From: Orthonyx spaldingii
Taxonomy: Eukaryota > Chordata > Aves > Passeriformes > Orthonychidae
NCBI GenBank assembly: GCA_013397795.1
Contig: VZTJ01004779.1
Location: forward strand, 1,069,386 to 1,133,385
DNA: 64,000 nt
Direction of reading: 5' to 3'
In this document: positions 23,406 through 34,215 of the stretch, piece by piece
How positions within the stretch are numbered: position 1 is the first letter of the stretch
Layout of the letters: every line of letters begins with the position of its first letter
Notes under the pieces: model-generated
Seen by the model: only the letters and a program-made list of their open reading frames with translations
Told to the model about the DNA's origin: nothing
Database searches by the model: none
Position numbers and translations under genes: made by a program

Positions 23406-25768
23406 CTTTAAGAAAGAAAAGATTACATAGCACTTGAAGCAAAGCTACTGTACAAACCTGACAATGTTTTAGCCTGAAAAAATCAAATTAAATCCTATAA
23501 TAATATTACTGCAATTAGGCAGATGTTAACAAGCAATTAGATAGATATTAATAACAGACAATCAAAAAAGTACTACATTTGTATACATCCTTATTTTAGC
23601 AGATCGTGGCTGTGCAGAATGAGTTTGTAATGATTCTAGAACAAGAATGTATGTCATATGCTGATGTCATCAGAAAACAAATCTGGAAATAAACATCTCC
23701 CAGGGATTATCTTCTGTGAGATGTAAAAAAGAATAACCACAGGAGACTTCCAAAGTGCATCCAAGGATGAAACCAAAGGCTCCTGAGCTACAAAGTGAGA
23801 TGACATTCTAATTAGTTCAAACGCAACTTAACCAATAGAAGAAAGATATGCATATTGCTTTATTCTCTGGTAAGTCATTAATGAATGTCTCAGAAAGGTG
23901 AATATCCTAAAAATAGGTAAAGAAAAACTCCAACCTCCTAGTGGAAGAAACTATTTATTTTAAAGGGAAAAATACTACTATTAAATCAGTTGTCAATCAC
24001 TAAGTGGGGGATCATATAATTGTGTTATATAGTTAATCTATAGAACTAAAACTAAATAATATTTTAGATCACCTTCATCTCAAACCGTTCTCTGATTCTC
24101 TTCATTGTGCATTAACCTATCAAAATTGTCCCTGATTGATCCATTTACCATCTTTCAACAATATTAAGAAGTTTGCAACAAAAAAAATAAGTTGTACTGG
24201 TGCTATTTCTCAGAGTTGGCTTGCAGAGCTTATTTCTCCAATATCCTCCTCTGTGGTGCTGCTTCAGTAAATATTATTTTCAGTAATATCAGGAGGAATT
24301 TTCCTAGCATTTGGTCTTAATTTCTGACATTTATTGGTTTGTTACTCATCCTTGAGGACTGGCTGTTAAACATAAATGCTGTTCCACATAAATGTTGTTT
24401 TACAGAACAAAACAGAGCAGCAAACAGTGAGTATCAGCAGAATTGTATGTGGCTCTGCAAAATCGTCTCTTTGTCAGTTCCAGCACCAGAAGAAAAGGTC
24501 ATCTCCTAACACCTGAAAAGAGTATCTGAATTGTTAATGACAATTGCAAGCTCTCACAGTCATATTAACTTCAGGTATATCAACCCACCCTGACTTTTCC
24601 AAATCTTTTCAAGAAACCTCCACAGACCAAACCGATTTTTGTATTTACTACTCCTGTATTTTAACAGCTATTACTGAAGAAGTTGTGTTAGAAATGCCCA
24701 CTGAGAGGCAATAACCTGTGCCTTGTATTGAATAAAATTATTACAGGCAGATTTTCAGGGAAGTCAGAAGAAACCTGACAGACTTCTGTAAGGCAATACT
24801 TGAAAATTCTGTGAGAGAAGTGCAAAGGTATCCAACTTATTAACACCACAAATAAAAAGGAATTAAATACTCCATATGATAGTGAAAGGGGAAAGATTAC
24901 AAAACGGATCAATAAAATGTCTTATAGATTTCAAAGGTCAACTTTTTTAATAATATGTCTATCAGAAAAATATAGAGAGACTATTTTTCACAGGTAAAGT
25001 GAATAACAAAAATTTTAGAAAATATTATACCACATTAAAAGGCAAGAGTTTTACTGTTATGCAAATATATGTTAAAAAGGTAGACAAGAGAAAGAGCGAG
25101 TAGTAAAAATTTAAAGGTAATAGAACATGAAAAAACTTTTATTTGAACTGTCATAAAGAATAAGAATTCAAATGCCATCAGTGAAATAATAGTAATTTCT
25201 AGCTTACTTACTCTGCAAAATTATTAATAATGTCTTTAACTAAAATAAAAGAACTGTCATTTCCTGTTATGTCCCATTCTCTCAAGTCCATATGACTATT
25301 GGAGACTAATTTATACACATGCATATGTGTATGTACTCTTAATTCCAAGTTATTGAATTATAAACCCTTCATTGCTTTAATGCCTTTTTTCATCCAGAGT
25401 AATGACGTGATTACAACAATGTAGAAGAAAACATAAAACTAAATATAGAACTTGATTGTTTTGGCAAATACCTAAACAACACCTTCAGAAATCTAGTTTT
25501 GCAGGAGCCATAAGTTATGCTGCTCTTAGAGGTAATATATCAGTATGTAACTCTGTTATAAAAATAGTAAGATATTGTTTTATAATACAAATAAATCTAC
25601 TTTACATATACTGCTACAGGCTAAATTACACGGTGTAAAATATTAGTTAAATTAATAAGTTTAAATTCAGTTTTGTATCTACTGCACATGTATAGAAGGA
25701 CAAATTCTGCCAATGAGAACCTTGATGATTAATTTAAAAAGAAGCAGTCACAGCAGGAGACTTGGTAC
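23406..25768 (-). other. DMD: Intron 25 (2,363 bp)
   Basis: AT-rich intron between exons 25 and 26. No repeat family or exon-like signal was recognised. Confidence 0.95.
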
Positions 25769-25924
25769 CTGTTGGCAAATGTGGTCCCATTGAGCATTGA
25801 GATCCTTTAGCTCTGACTCTATTCTGGAAGCAAATTCTGGTTCTGCTTCACTCTTTATTTTCTTCCCAATCTCATTAACGCTGTTCAAACTGGGCTGGAT
25901 TGTCTGGATATCATTTACTAAAGC
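25769..25924 (-). CDS. DMD: Dystrophin exon 25 (156 nt, 52 codons)
   Basis: Starts ALVNDIQTIQPSLNSVNEIG after acceptor TTCTTTAG and ends QWDHICQQ before donor GTACCA. It also contains EAEPEFASRIESELKDLN. It matches human residues about 1093-1144, spectrin repeat 7, including the QWDH tryptophan of helix C. It has the length and phase 0-0 of human exon 25. The donor has C at +4 and +5 and is weak, but it follows a good CAG. Confidence 0.98.
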
Positions 25925-27039
25925 CTAAAGAAATAGCAGAAGATCAGGCATGCAGCATTCACACAAAGTTTCAGATATGATGTCCCTATGAAAATGTGTC
26001 TACATGAGATTCTGACTTGTCTGGGGTCCAGATATCCAGTCAAATGAGCACAATCAATAGACTTATCTATGAAAAAAAATAAAAAAGAATAAGTAGCTGT
26101 AATGTGGCAAGCTATTCTATGCCAAATAAAATTACCCAATTTTTAAATGTTATGTATGCACTATAAATATATACATATATAATGTTATATTACATATATT
26201 ATATCTCTTAAAATGCTTCCCTGCTGTTGGTTGAAAACATGAGCAACACCTAGATCTTTTATTCATATTTCTGGAAGAACATTCCATTACAATGGTGAAA
26301 AATAATGATAATTCTTATTTAATTAATGGCTAAAAGAAAGTATGAGGAACTTGCAGTTCTGTAAGATCACTGTGCAAGTTTCATAATATTTACACATCCT
26401 GCCGGGACATTTACAGAACTTGTAAATTCCACTGAAATATAGACAGGGACCATCATGGATTACAAGATTCACTGCACTTACACACTCTGTTGGGACAGGA
26501 AGAAGAATTTGTAAACCCTGTGATGGAAGCACCAATACTTCATGGTGTTTTAAACTCTGCTGGGACAACATCCTGGAACTTGCAAGTTTAGTGAAAAAAA
26601 AGAAGGGATATAACTCACAATACCTGCAAGTTCTTTTGGTACAGTCAGAAAAGTTTGTAAATGACTTTAGTAACTGAAACAGAAGATCTTTTGGCAAAGA
26701 TTATACAGATTAAAAAAATAAATATGCAATGTCCCCAAACTCAACAAAGTAAATAACAGGCTACCAACATATGATTTCCTGTATTTGATGTGTTGCTTCT
26801 GCTATAAATACACACCAATACTGTCACTATGTGCCTCTTTCTGGTATTAAAGCTGCCATGTTTTTAACTGAATTTTCCTTCAACCCTAGGACATATAAAA
26901 GGTTCAAATACACTGCAGAAGGCAAATCCCTTACAATGTGAATTTATTTTTAGGAACAGTAATCATTTGTGTAACTTCTGTATAAGCTCAGCTCATAGAG
27001 AGGAATTGAATAACTGCCAAGCAGGCAGGTAATACTCAC
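25925..27039 (-). other. DMD: Intron 24 (1,115 bp)
   Basis: Between exons 24 and 25. It contains TA-rich simple sequence at about 26160-26205 and a degenerate tandem array at 26345-26665 built on a GGGACA...GAACTTG pattern. Confidence 0.95.
26345..26665 (+). repeat. Degenerate tandem array, about 70-90 bp period
   Basis: The pattern CTGnYGGGACA followed after several bases by GAAyTTGyAA occurs at about 26398-26426, 26486-26512 and 26557-26584. Further decayed GAACTTG/AAGTTTG pieces lie at 26346, 26623 and 26650. Spacing varies from about 70 to 90 bp. It looks like an old minisatellite or a locally duplicated segment. A 124-codon minus-strand ORF across it has no recognisable protein features. 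Confidence 0.6.
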
Positions 27040-27153
27040 TGTACATTGCTCGAGTTGCTTTTCCAGTGCTTCTGAGTCTCCAAGGGCAGGCCACTCTTCC
27101 TTCAGAAATACATCCACTTCAGCCATCCACTTCTTCAGTGTTTTAGTGTCATT
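27040..27153 (-). CDS. DMD: Dystrophin exon 24 (114 nt, 38 codons)
   Basis: Starts NDTKTLKKW after an AG acceptor at 27154-27155 and ends QLEQCT before donor GTGAGT. TLKKWMAEVDVFLKEEWPAL is identical to human. It covers human residues about 1055-1092, the first helix of spectrin repeat 7. The length and 0-0 phase match human exon 24. Exons 23 and 24 together are the segment homologous to the site of the mouse mdx stop mutation region (exon 23; known). Confidence 0.98.
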
Positions 27154-29496
27154 CTGTGTATTAAAAAGACATTTCATTGCATCACACAAAACCTGACTGG
27201 CAAGAGTGTAATTCATCCTGACACTACAACTAAAACTCATTGCAATGTAATTTCAAGATTATTGAACTGTCTGAAAATACAAACACAGCAAACAAGCAAA
27301 ACCAATTTTATCTGGGACTGACATCAACACTTTGACCTGCACTTTGGCCATTTCTGACCAAGTTTAATGTGTCTACGAGCAGACAACTTTATGGCTCTCA
27401 AATCTATGCCTTCTAGATATCATTTGTGTTTAGATACTGCATGTTTGTTCATTGGTTCCTTCTATGGCTTCAGATTACTCATACTTGGCATTTAATTCAG
27501 GCTCACCTATCAAATCTTCTGTGATTCCATTTAGACTTCAGACTCCTTTTGGGACTTATATGCTCTAGTGCCTATTTTTCTACCAGAACACAACATAGAA
27601 AACACCCTTACTATTCAGAAAGAAAAACAAAGGTAACTGAAAGAGATTCACTTCAGAAACTAAAATCATATAATGACTCCATGAGTCATTTAAGAGTCTC
27701 TCAGTTACTGTTTCTAGCACTACAATAGCAATATTATTCCTATAGTCTTTATTTAACTCTTGCAGTTAATAAAAAAAATCTGAACATCAAATGTGTGAAA
27801 AGAGGGAATGCTATTAGTCCAGCAACATTACATAGGTAGCCTAATAACTTGAAAAGTAGAATGAGTTTTAAAAAATACCACTTAAAATTACCTTAAAATG
27901 CCATGTTAGGTAAACAGATGCACATATAAAAATAAAAATACTTATGGCAAAATTTTAAAAACTAAATCATAAAGCATTTTTTCATCAAACTATTTTCATC
28001 ACCAATGAAATACATATCAATATTACATGCTGAGTGCAAAGTTGAATTAAAGCATAAAAAAAGGATATTAGAATAGAGACTGTGTCTTAAAATGTATACA
28101 AATATGCCTTAGTAACTATTATGAGATAGGGAACCAAAGGGAACATTTCCCTAATGTGACTGATATGTTTAAAAACAACAGGCCACCATGGAAAATGAAC
28201 TGAATTAATAAAATTAATCATACAGAAACTATCAGTATACTTCAGAATGGCAATTACCAAAACACTATTGAAATATCTACTGTGCATTCCATTACCCAAC
28301 AGTAAAATTAGTTCTGAATCATTTTTCATGGTGAAACTTTAATACCTTTACAAGAATACTTTAGGTATAGTTCATTAATGTGGTAAAATATAGATCTGGT
28401 GAGATTTACTTAAAAAGAAATTAGTCTCCAGCTACCAATGCAGATCAAATGTATGACTCACATTTTCTATCAGATTGTAAATGCATTTTTTTTATGAACA
28501 CTGATTTAATCATATCCCATACTGATGCATTCCATCAATTATAACAACTAAAACAATAATCTGGATAAGAAGTCATTCAACAAGCTGAAAAGACAATGAC
28601 TTTTATATGAGATGTGTACCAGAGGGATTTCAGCAATAAACATAAGGGCTAAAATTTGTATGCAGCAACAGCTCACACTGCTTTAAAAATACACATTCTA
28701 CAGAGCATGGTCATGATGTTCAGAACCTTTTTATTAGAGCAATGGACAAACCGCAAAATTTGGTGGAGGGGCAGGGGTGGAGGCAGAGGGGAGGAAAAAG
28801 ACAAAAGTTTGAATTTCTTAAGCAAAGTGCCTTGCTTTTTTTATGTGGCACTGTTTTGGTAGCAGGGCAGCACCTGTGAGGAGAGGACAGGCGCTGTCCT
28901 GTGCTGGAAACACCACAGGACATGGCTGAGGCTGTGGTGAGCTAGTGATGCTCAAGGACAATGCAGTGAAGAAAGGGCAAAAATGTCAGACAGAGGAGAG
29001 GAAAAAAGTGAGAAACAGCTCTGAAAAAAGTGAGAAACAGCCCTACAGACACCCAGGTGAAATTACAGCGCTGTCATTCTAAATACCTGAAATACACTTC
29101 TGCTCTCTGGCAACTGCTGCCAAGACACTACTATAGTGCAGATGACTTTAATTATGTAAGTGAATTCTTTAAAGTCAATATGGTACAATTAGTTCAGCTG
29201 CATGAATAAGTGCTTCAGCTACATTGAAAAAGGAAGTAGAGGAACATTATTTGCAATTTTTACTGAAATTAAAGCTTTTTGCTAATGAAACAACATAGGC
29301 AGAAACAGCCACAAAATCAGAATTCAAAGTAAAATCTTGTACCCATCGAAATCAAGCAGACATTTAAATACATTTTCCGTAATGTTTTGATATCTCACTT
29401 TGGTGTTAATTTCTGGAAGTACCTAAATATCTTCTGTCCTAGTCTCACAGCAACAAGCCACCACGTATAAGCTGAGGCTGAAAAGGTTTGACTAAC
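27154..29496 (-). other. DMD: Intron 23 (2,343 bp)
   Basis: Between exons 23 and 24. It holds a 22-bp tandem duplication at 29001-29044 and a G-rich patch at about 28760-28800. No recognised transposon. Confidence 0.95.
29001..29044 (+). repeat. 22-bp tandem duplication
   Basis: The unit GAAAAAAGTGAGAAACAGC plus three bases is repeated twice, with a single T/C difference. Confidence 0.9.
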
Positions 29497-29709
29497 CTGG
29501 AATCTCTGGAGTTTGGTCATACGCTCCTCCAGTTTCTGGCAGTGTTCTGCCAGCTGTGCCGAGAGCTTCTTCCAGCGGCCAAAGACCACCTCAACCTCTG
29601 ATCGATAACTCTGACTGACTTCTGCAGGGGCTTTCCTGGACAAGTCTTGCACAGTTGTGCTGAGATAGTTCAGACCTTTTTGATGCTCCGGCAGAGAACT
29701 TTGTAGAGC
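29497..29709 (-). CDS. DMD: Dystrophin exon 23 (213 nt, 71 codons)
   Basis: Starts ALQSSLPEHQKGLNYLSTT after a TAG acceptor and ends KLQRFQ before donor GTTAGT. The block GRWKKLSAQLAEHCQKLEE is close to human and keeps the helix-C tryptophan. It aligns to human residues about 984-1054 in spectrin repeat 6. The length is identical to human exon 23. The segment SEVEVVFGRW replaces human SEFEEIEGRW, an acidic-to-hydrophobic change of three neighbouring residues with the length kept. Confidence 0.98.
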
Positions 29710-30680
29710 CTATGAATAAGAAGGAAGTGGAATCTTTATTCATGTTCTAGGCAATTCTCTTCATTTCACAAACACAGGGAAGACATAGGGGTCCCCTTTG
29801 CTAAAATGTGCAATGGCATAATCTACTGAGCAATTTAGAACTGTTTTTCTCATACAAACTAGGAAGTAGATTTTTTTTAGTTGTACTGAGAATACAACCA
29901 GAGGTATTTATACTTGTTAATAGATGTCATCTACAAACATTTCATTAATTTGAGATCGGAATTTACTATGGCCCTTGGATGGATGATTACACCTTCGAAA
30001 GAACCAGAGAAAAGGACCAGAACACAGAGAAAAAGAATGAACTTAGAGAACTGATTCTGTGAAATAAAGCTTTTTATAACTTCTCCAAACTTTTGCAATT
30101 CCCAGCCCAAATTTACTTCATCTTGTTTTTGTTTTTTTTTTTCCTATATTCTACTTTTTATTTCTGAATGTGCATCAAACAATATGCTCATTTGCCATCC
30201 GAGAGTAGAAACTCTATCAGACATTGAGATACAGGGAAGGTTTGTACCCACTGGCAAAATTTATTCCAAATTTGTGTCTGCTTGTAAATTTGACAGGAAA
30301 TATGACAAAAGACTGTGCTGCATTTTGCAAATCAGAATTGTTTTCATGTCAGCACTGGAAAATGAAATTACCTAAATCTATATTTAATTACGCGAGCTAT
30401 CATCAAAGGAATATTTTATATACCATGGGGACAAACAAGGGCTTTTCCTTAACATTTTCAATATCTTATAAAATTGCTTTCAATGGTGAACACCATTTCA
30501 AATTCTTTGACTTCAAGAATCAATACAGGCAAGCAACCACCATCTCCTGAAGCCTTGGCCTAAAACCCAAACGGGCATTATTTACTCAAGATCCATAGGC
30601 TTCAGCAGATTCATGTACCAACTCAGAGTTCTGTTCTAAACTTCTCAGTTGAGACGTTCACTCACAGCATGATCACTCAC
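29710..30680 (-). other. DMD: Intron 22 (971 bp)
   Basis: Between exons 22 and 23. AT-rich, with no repeat or exon signal recognised. Confidence 0.95.
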
Positions 30681-30826
30681 CTTGAACTCCCTGAGTCTCT
30701 GCTCCATGATTTCGTATTCAGCAATTGCAACCTGAGGCATGGAGAGTTTAGTTTCTGACTGCTGCATCCATACAAGTATAGTGTTCATTGTCTCCTTGTA
30801 GTGTGCAGGAGGCAAACTGTCAAAAA
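30681..30826 (-). CDS. DMD: Dystrophin exon 22 (146 nt)
   Basis: Starts at codon position 2: with the final A of exon 21 it forms ATT, giving (I)FDSLPPAHYKETMN. It ends RLREFK before strong donor AAG/GTGAGT. It includes VWMQQSETKLSMPQ and EYEIMEQRL. It corresponds to human residues about 935-983, the start of spectrin repeat 6. The length of 146 nt equals human exon 22, so loss of this exon alone would shift the frame, while loss of exons 21 and 22 together (327 nt) would not. Confidence 0.98.
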
Positions 30827-30860
30827 CTACATTCAATGGGGAAAAAAAGGGAAGGAAATA

Positions 30861-30883
30861 AAGGAAGGAAGGAAGGAAGGAAA
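30861..30883 (+). repeat. (AAGG)n microsatellite
   Basis: Five to six AAGG units, 35 bp upstream (in gene terms, downstream of exon 21 and close to the exon 22 acceptor). Simple sequence. Confidence 0.9.
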
Positions 30884-32716
30884 TAAAACAATTTTTTGCT
30901 TCACTATTTGGTTTGCTGACAGAAGACACTCGATAAAAGATCAAGCCTTATTGAAGTTTTTGGCTGTTTGGCAAGAGATTGCAAGAGGTCCAGTGTGTAT
31001 CAGAATTATAAAAACTCATTTTGGAAACAAAAATATGTTGAGAAATTATCATTCCCTCTGGTATTTGGGATATCTCTATCATTTTATGAGTTATGTGTCA
31101 TTTGACCCTCTTATTATAGGTCAGAAGACAACTTATATGGCCAAGATAACTATTTTAAATATGTGTGTTCAGACATCCACAGTCAAACCATTGTACTTAA
31201 CCTAAAATCTAATTTCAGAAATGTATTAAGAACTAGGATTCCCTTTTATGGCCCATGTTTATGTGTTCAATGTTTCTGTTCAAGTAAAATGTTCCATTTA
31301 AGACATCTGTTAAAAGCTTAGAAAATTAATCTTCATTCTACAATAAAGTTGAATTTTATTGAACTGTGCTGATTGTGCCAACATTACAGCTGCTGCAAAT
31401 AGACAACATCTGGCACACACATGAGCAACTCATTAGCAGAGACATTCCCTCTGCTATCAACAGTTGCCTCTATAACCACTGAAAAATGTACAGACAAACA
31501 GCATGGCTGGTTGGAACTGAAACATTTCCAACTTGTGCTACATAATAATGAAGAATATAAATGCTCAGAAAAGTTGCACCCCTTTGTATCTCCTGTATCC
31601 TCCTCCATCTTCTCTGGTGTTTCACAAAGAAATGTATTGGAAAATGATATAGCTGTCCAAAAAGCAGTTTTGACAAACAACACAGTTAAAATTTTTAAGC
31701 TCAACCTTGCTTACATCATACAGATGCTTGGCAGAATTTACTTCAGATTTTAACCTAATTTTTTAGTTGATCAACAGAATGCTATGTGAAAAAAAATTAT
31801 ATTTTCAGTTAAATATCATAGTAAAATCAGGACAATCTCTCTTGTGGACTATGCACATTGTATGGCAAACTTTCCTCACAAAAGACTTGGCTGGTCTGAT
31901 TTATCACATGTATCTGGGGATTTACAAAATATAGGACTTGGTACTAGGAAAGACAAGTATTTCTTTCCTTGTGATGTACTTTTGTACACAGAAAGCAATA
32001 GTAATAAATACTTGGAAACACAAACCCAAACATTTTTCATCTCATCCAATAACATTCTAAATCTTTCCTTTCCTTAGTGAAATTTGTATTGTCTTTGACT
32101 CATTTAATCCAAACAATTTCTACTTTAGAATGGAACATACATTTAAACTCTTGCCTCCAAGTGAATGAAAATATAATTTCAGCAGCTCAGATATGCTAAA
32201 GAATTATACAACTCTTAACAGTTTTATTTAGAAATGTGAAACGGATTTCAGTACTGTAATGTAATGTTTGACTTCTCTAAGTTATTTTCTACTTTAAACG
32301 AAAAACAAATCTTATGACTAATGTATACCTTCAAGCATTTAAATAAAAGAACAGCTTTTTTTGGTAGTACTGAAAGGTACCTCTGAACAGGTGAAAACTG
32401 CAACAACAAATTCCACCGTATTGCATCAAACTCTTATCCTGCAAGTTTGCCAATACTAATTATAATAATAATTTTAAAACCATCAAAACACTGCAAACAT
32501 TTCATTCAACTGTAATAAGTTATGTTTTCTACTATTTGAAGGACTAAATAAGAGTTAAAAAGGGATGACAGATGTTGATTTAATGAGGCCAGTGTCTTTA
32601 GAATTTGGTTATTAAATATTAACTTTAAAAAGCAGCTTTAAGTTGAGAGAAACCATAGTTTTCCCATTTCACTTTTCCAGATTACTACAGATTAGTAATA
32701 GTGAAATATTTTTCGA

Positions 32717-32808
32717 TTTTTTTTTTTTTTTTTTNNNNNNNNNNNNNNNNNNNNNNNNNNNNNNNNNNNNNNNNNNNNNNNNNNNNNNNNNNNTTTTTTT
32801 TTTTTTTT
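32717..32808. repeat. Poly-T tract containing a 59-N assembly gap
   Basis: T18 (32717-32734), then N at 32735-32793, then T15. The homopolymer on both sides indicates that assembly broke in a long T run or an element ending in it. The true content is unknown. Confidence 0.95.
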
Positions 32809-34055
32809 AAGATAGAAAATGTGTCAGCATTTTCATCCACAAGGAATCAGGTTAACTTTTAGGATGGCACTTAAGAGCCTTTATTATTTTAGCAGCACAT
32901 GATGTCGACAGTGAGAATTCAGTCAGACTCCTACAGTTGGATTCACATTACCCAATTATCACCGTCTAAATAATCTAACCCGTTTATGGCCTCTCTGAGG
33001 GCAGTATGAATCTCTAAATTCCCCATGCTAATAACATAAATTCACATTCAAGATGTTTCTTTTTATCCTAAAATTTGCTTTGTGATACGAATATTTATGG
33101 ATGAAAGTCCACACTATAAGCAAATCGCATTAATACGGATTCTGCTGTATTGTATAAAAAATTAATTGGCAATGAGAAAGATAAACTATGTACCCAAGAT
33201 GGGGCTAGTTTAGATATAGCAAAACCAGGTCCATGACAGAGCTGTACCAAAATACCACAGAGGGATATATTACAAATACACTGTGAAATATCAGAATACA
33301 GTTCCCACCCCAGAAGGAAAAAATGTTTTTGTATTAATCTATTCCACTTGTAGAGAATGCATTCTGATATGACTGACATTGTAACCCCTGGGAACTGACA
33401 GGCAAATACATTTACACTTGCATATTTCTTTCAGAGAAGATCCATAAATTTGGAAAAAGAATGTTCAAATAGATGCTTGGTTAGGATATATTTCTAATAA
33501 ATAGAACTATCAGCTTCGTTTTTTCTTTTTTTTTTTTTTTAACCAGATTTTCCAGTCAAAAATATTTTCCCAAATCAGAAATGAAATGAGAATACAATTA
33601 TCTCAACAACTATCAAATCACACTGCATAGGCTGCAATGTGTTTCTCCTGCAGTCAGTACAAATCCCACTGTTCATCACACCATTGTGAAAGGCCATAAA
33701 TATAATCTATGGGACCGTTTTAGTAAAGACTTATTCCCTGAAATAAATTAACAAGATTGAACTTCATGTATTTCCAATAAAAATCTCCTCAGTAGTAAAT
33801 GCAATTTAAAAGCAGGTTGATTTTTTCACAACTTTGTTTCGCCTATTTTGTAATACAAATACTTGAACCAATTCATCATGGTCTTTATACTGATGTCTTC
33901 ATAAAAGCTGTGATTTCCTTCTCCTACATTTTTAACCAAAAAGTCTCAAAGTGGAATCATAAGGAACCTTGTGTAATACTTGACTAATGTTACGCGAGTG
34001 ATTTAAAACTTCCAATTCTGTTATAAATCTCTTAAAAGAAACAGAAGGGACTAAT

Positions 34056-34215
34056 AGAATCATACAGTGGTTTGGGTTGGAAGGAACCTTGAAGATCATC
34101 CAGCTCCAACCCCCCTGCCATGGGCAGGGACACCTTCCATTAGATCAGATTGCTCAAGCCCCATCCAACCTGGCCTTGAACACTTCCAGGGAAGCCCTTC
34201 CTCAGTTCTACAGGG
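34056..34215 (-). mobile_element. CR1 LINE 3' end
   Basis: On the plus strand this reads AGAATCATACAGTGGTTTGG, TTGGAAGGAACCTTGAAGATC, CCCCCTGCCATGGGCAGGGA and CCTGGCCTTGAACACTTCCAG. This is the reverse complement of the well-known CR1 3' UTR. It is in the same orientation as DMD. Typical 5'-truncated copy, one of the least diverged in the window. Confidence 0.93.

Noticed and set aside
26323..26697. 124-codon minus-strand ORF in intron 24
   Set aside because: It overlies the degenerate tandem array; the repetition explains the open frame better than coding does.
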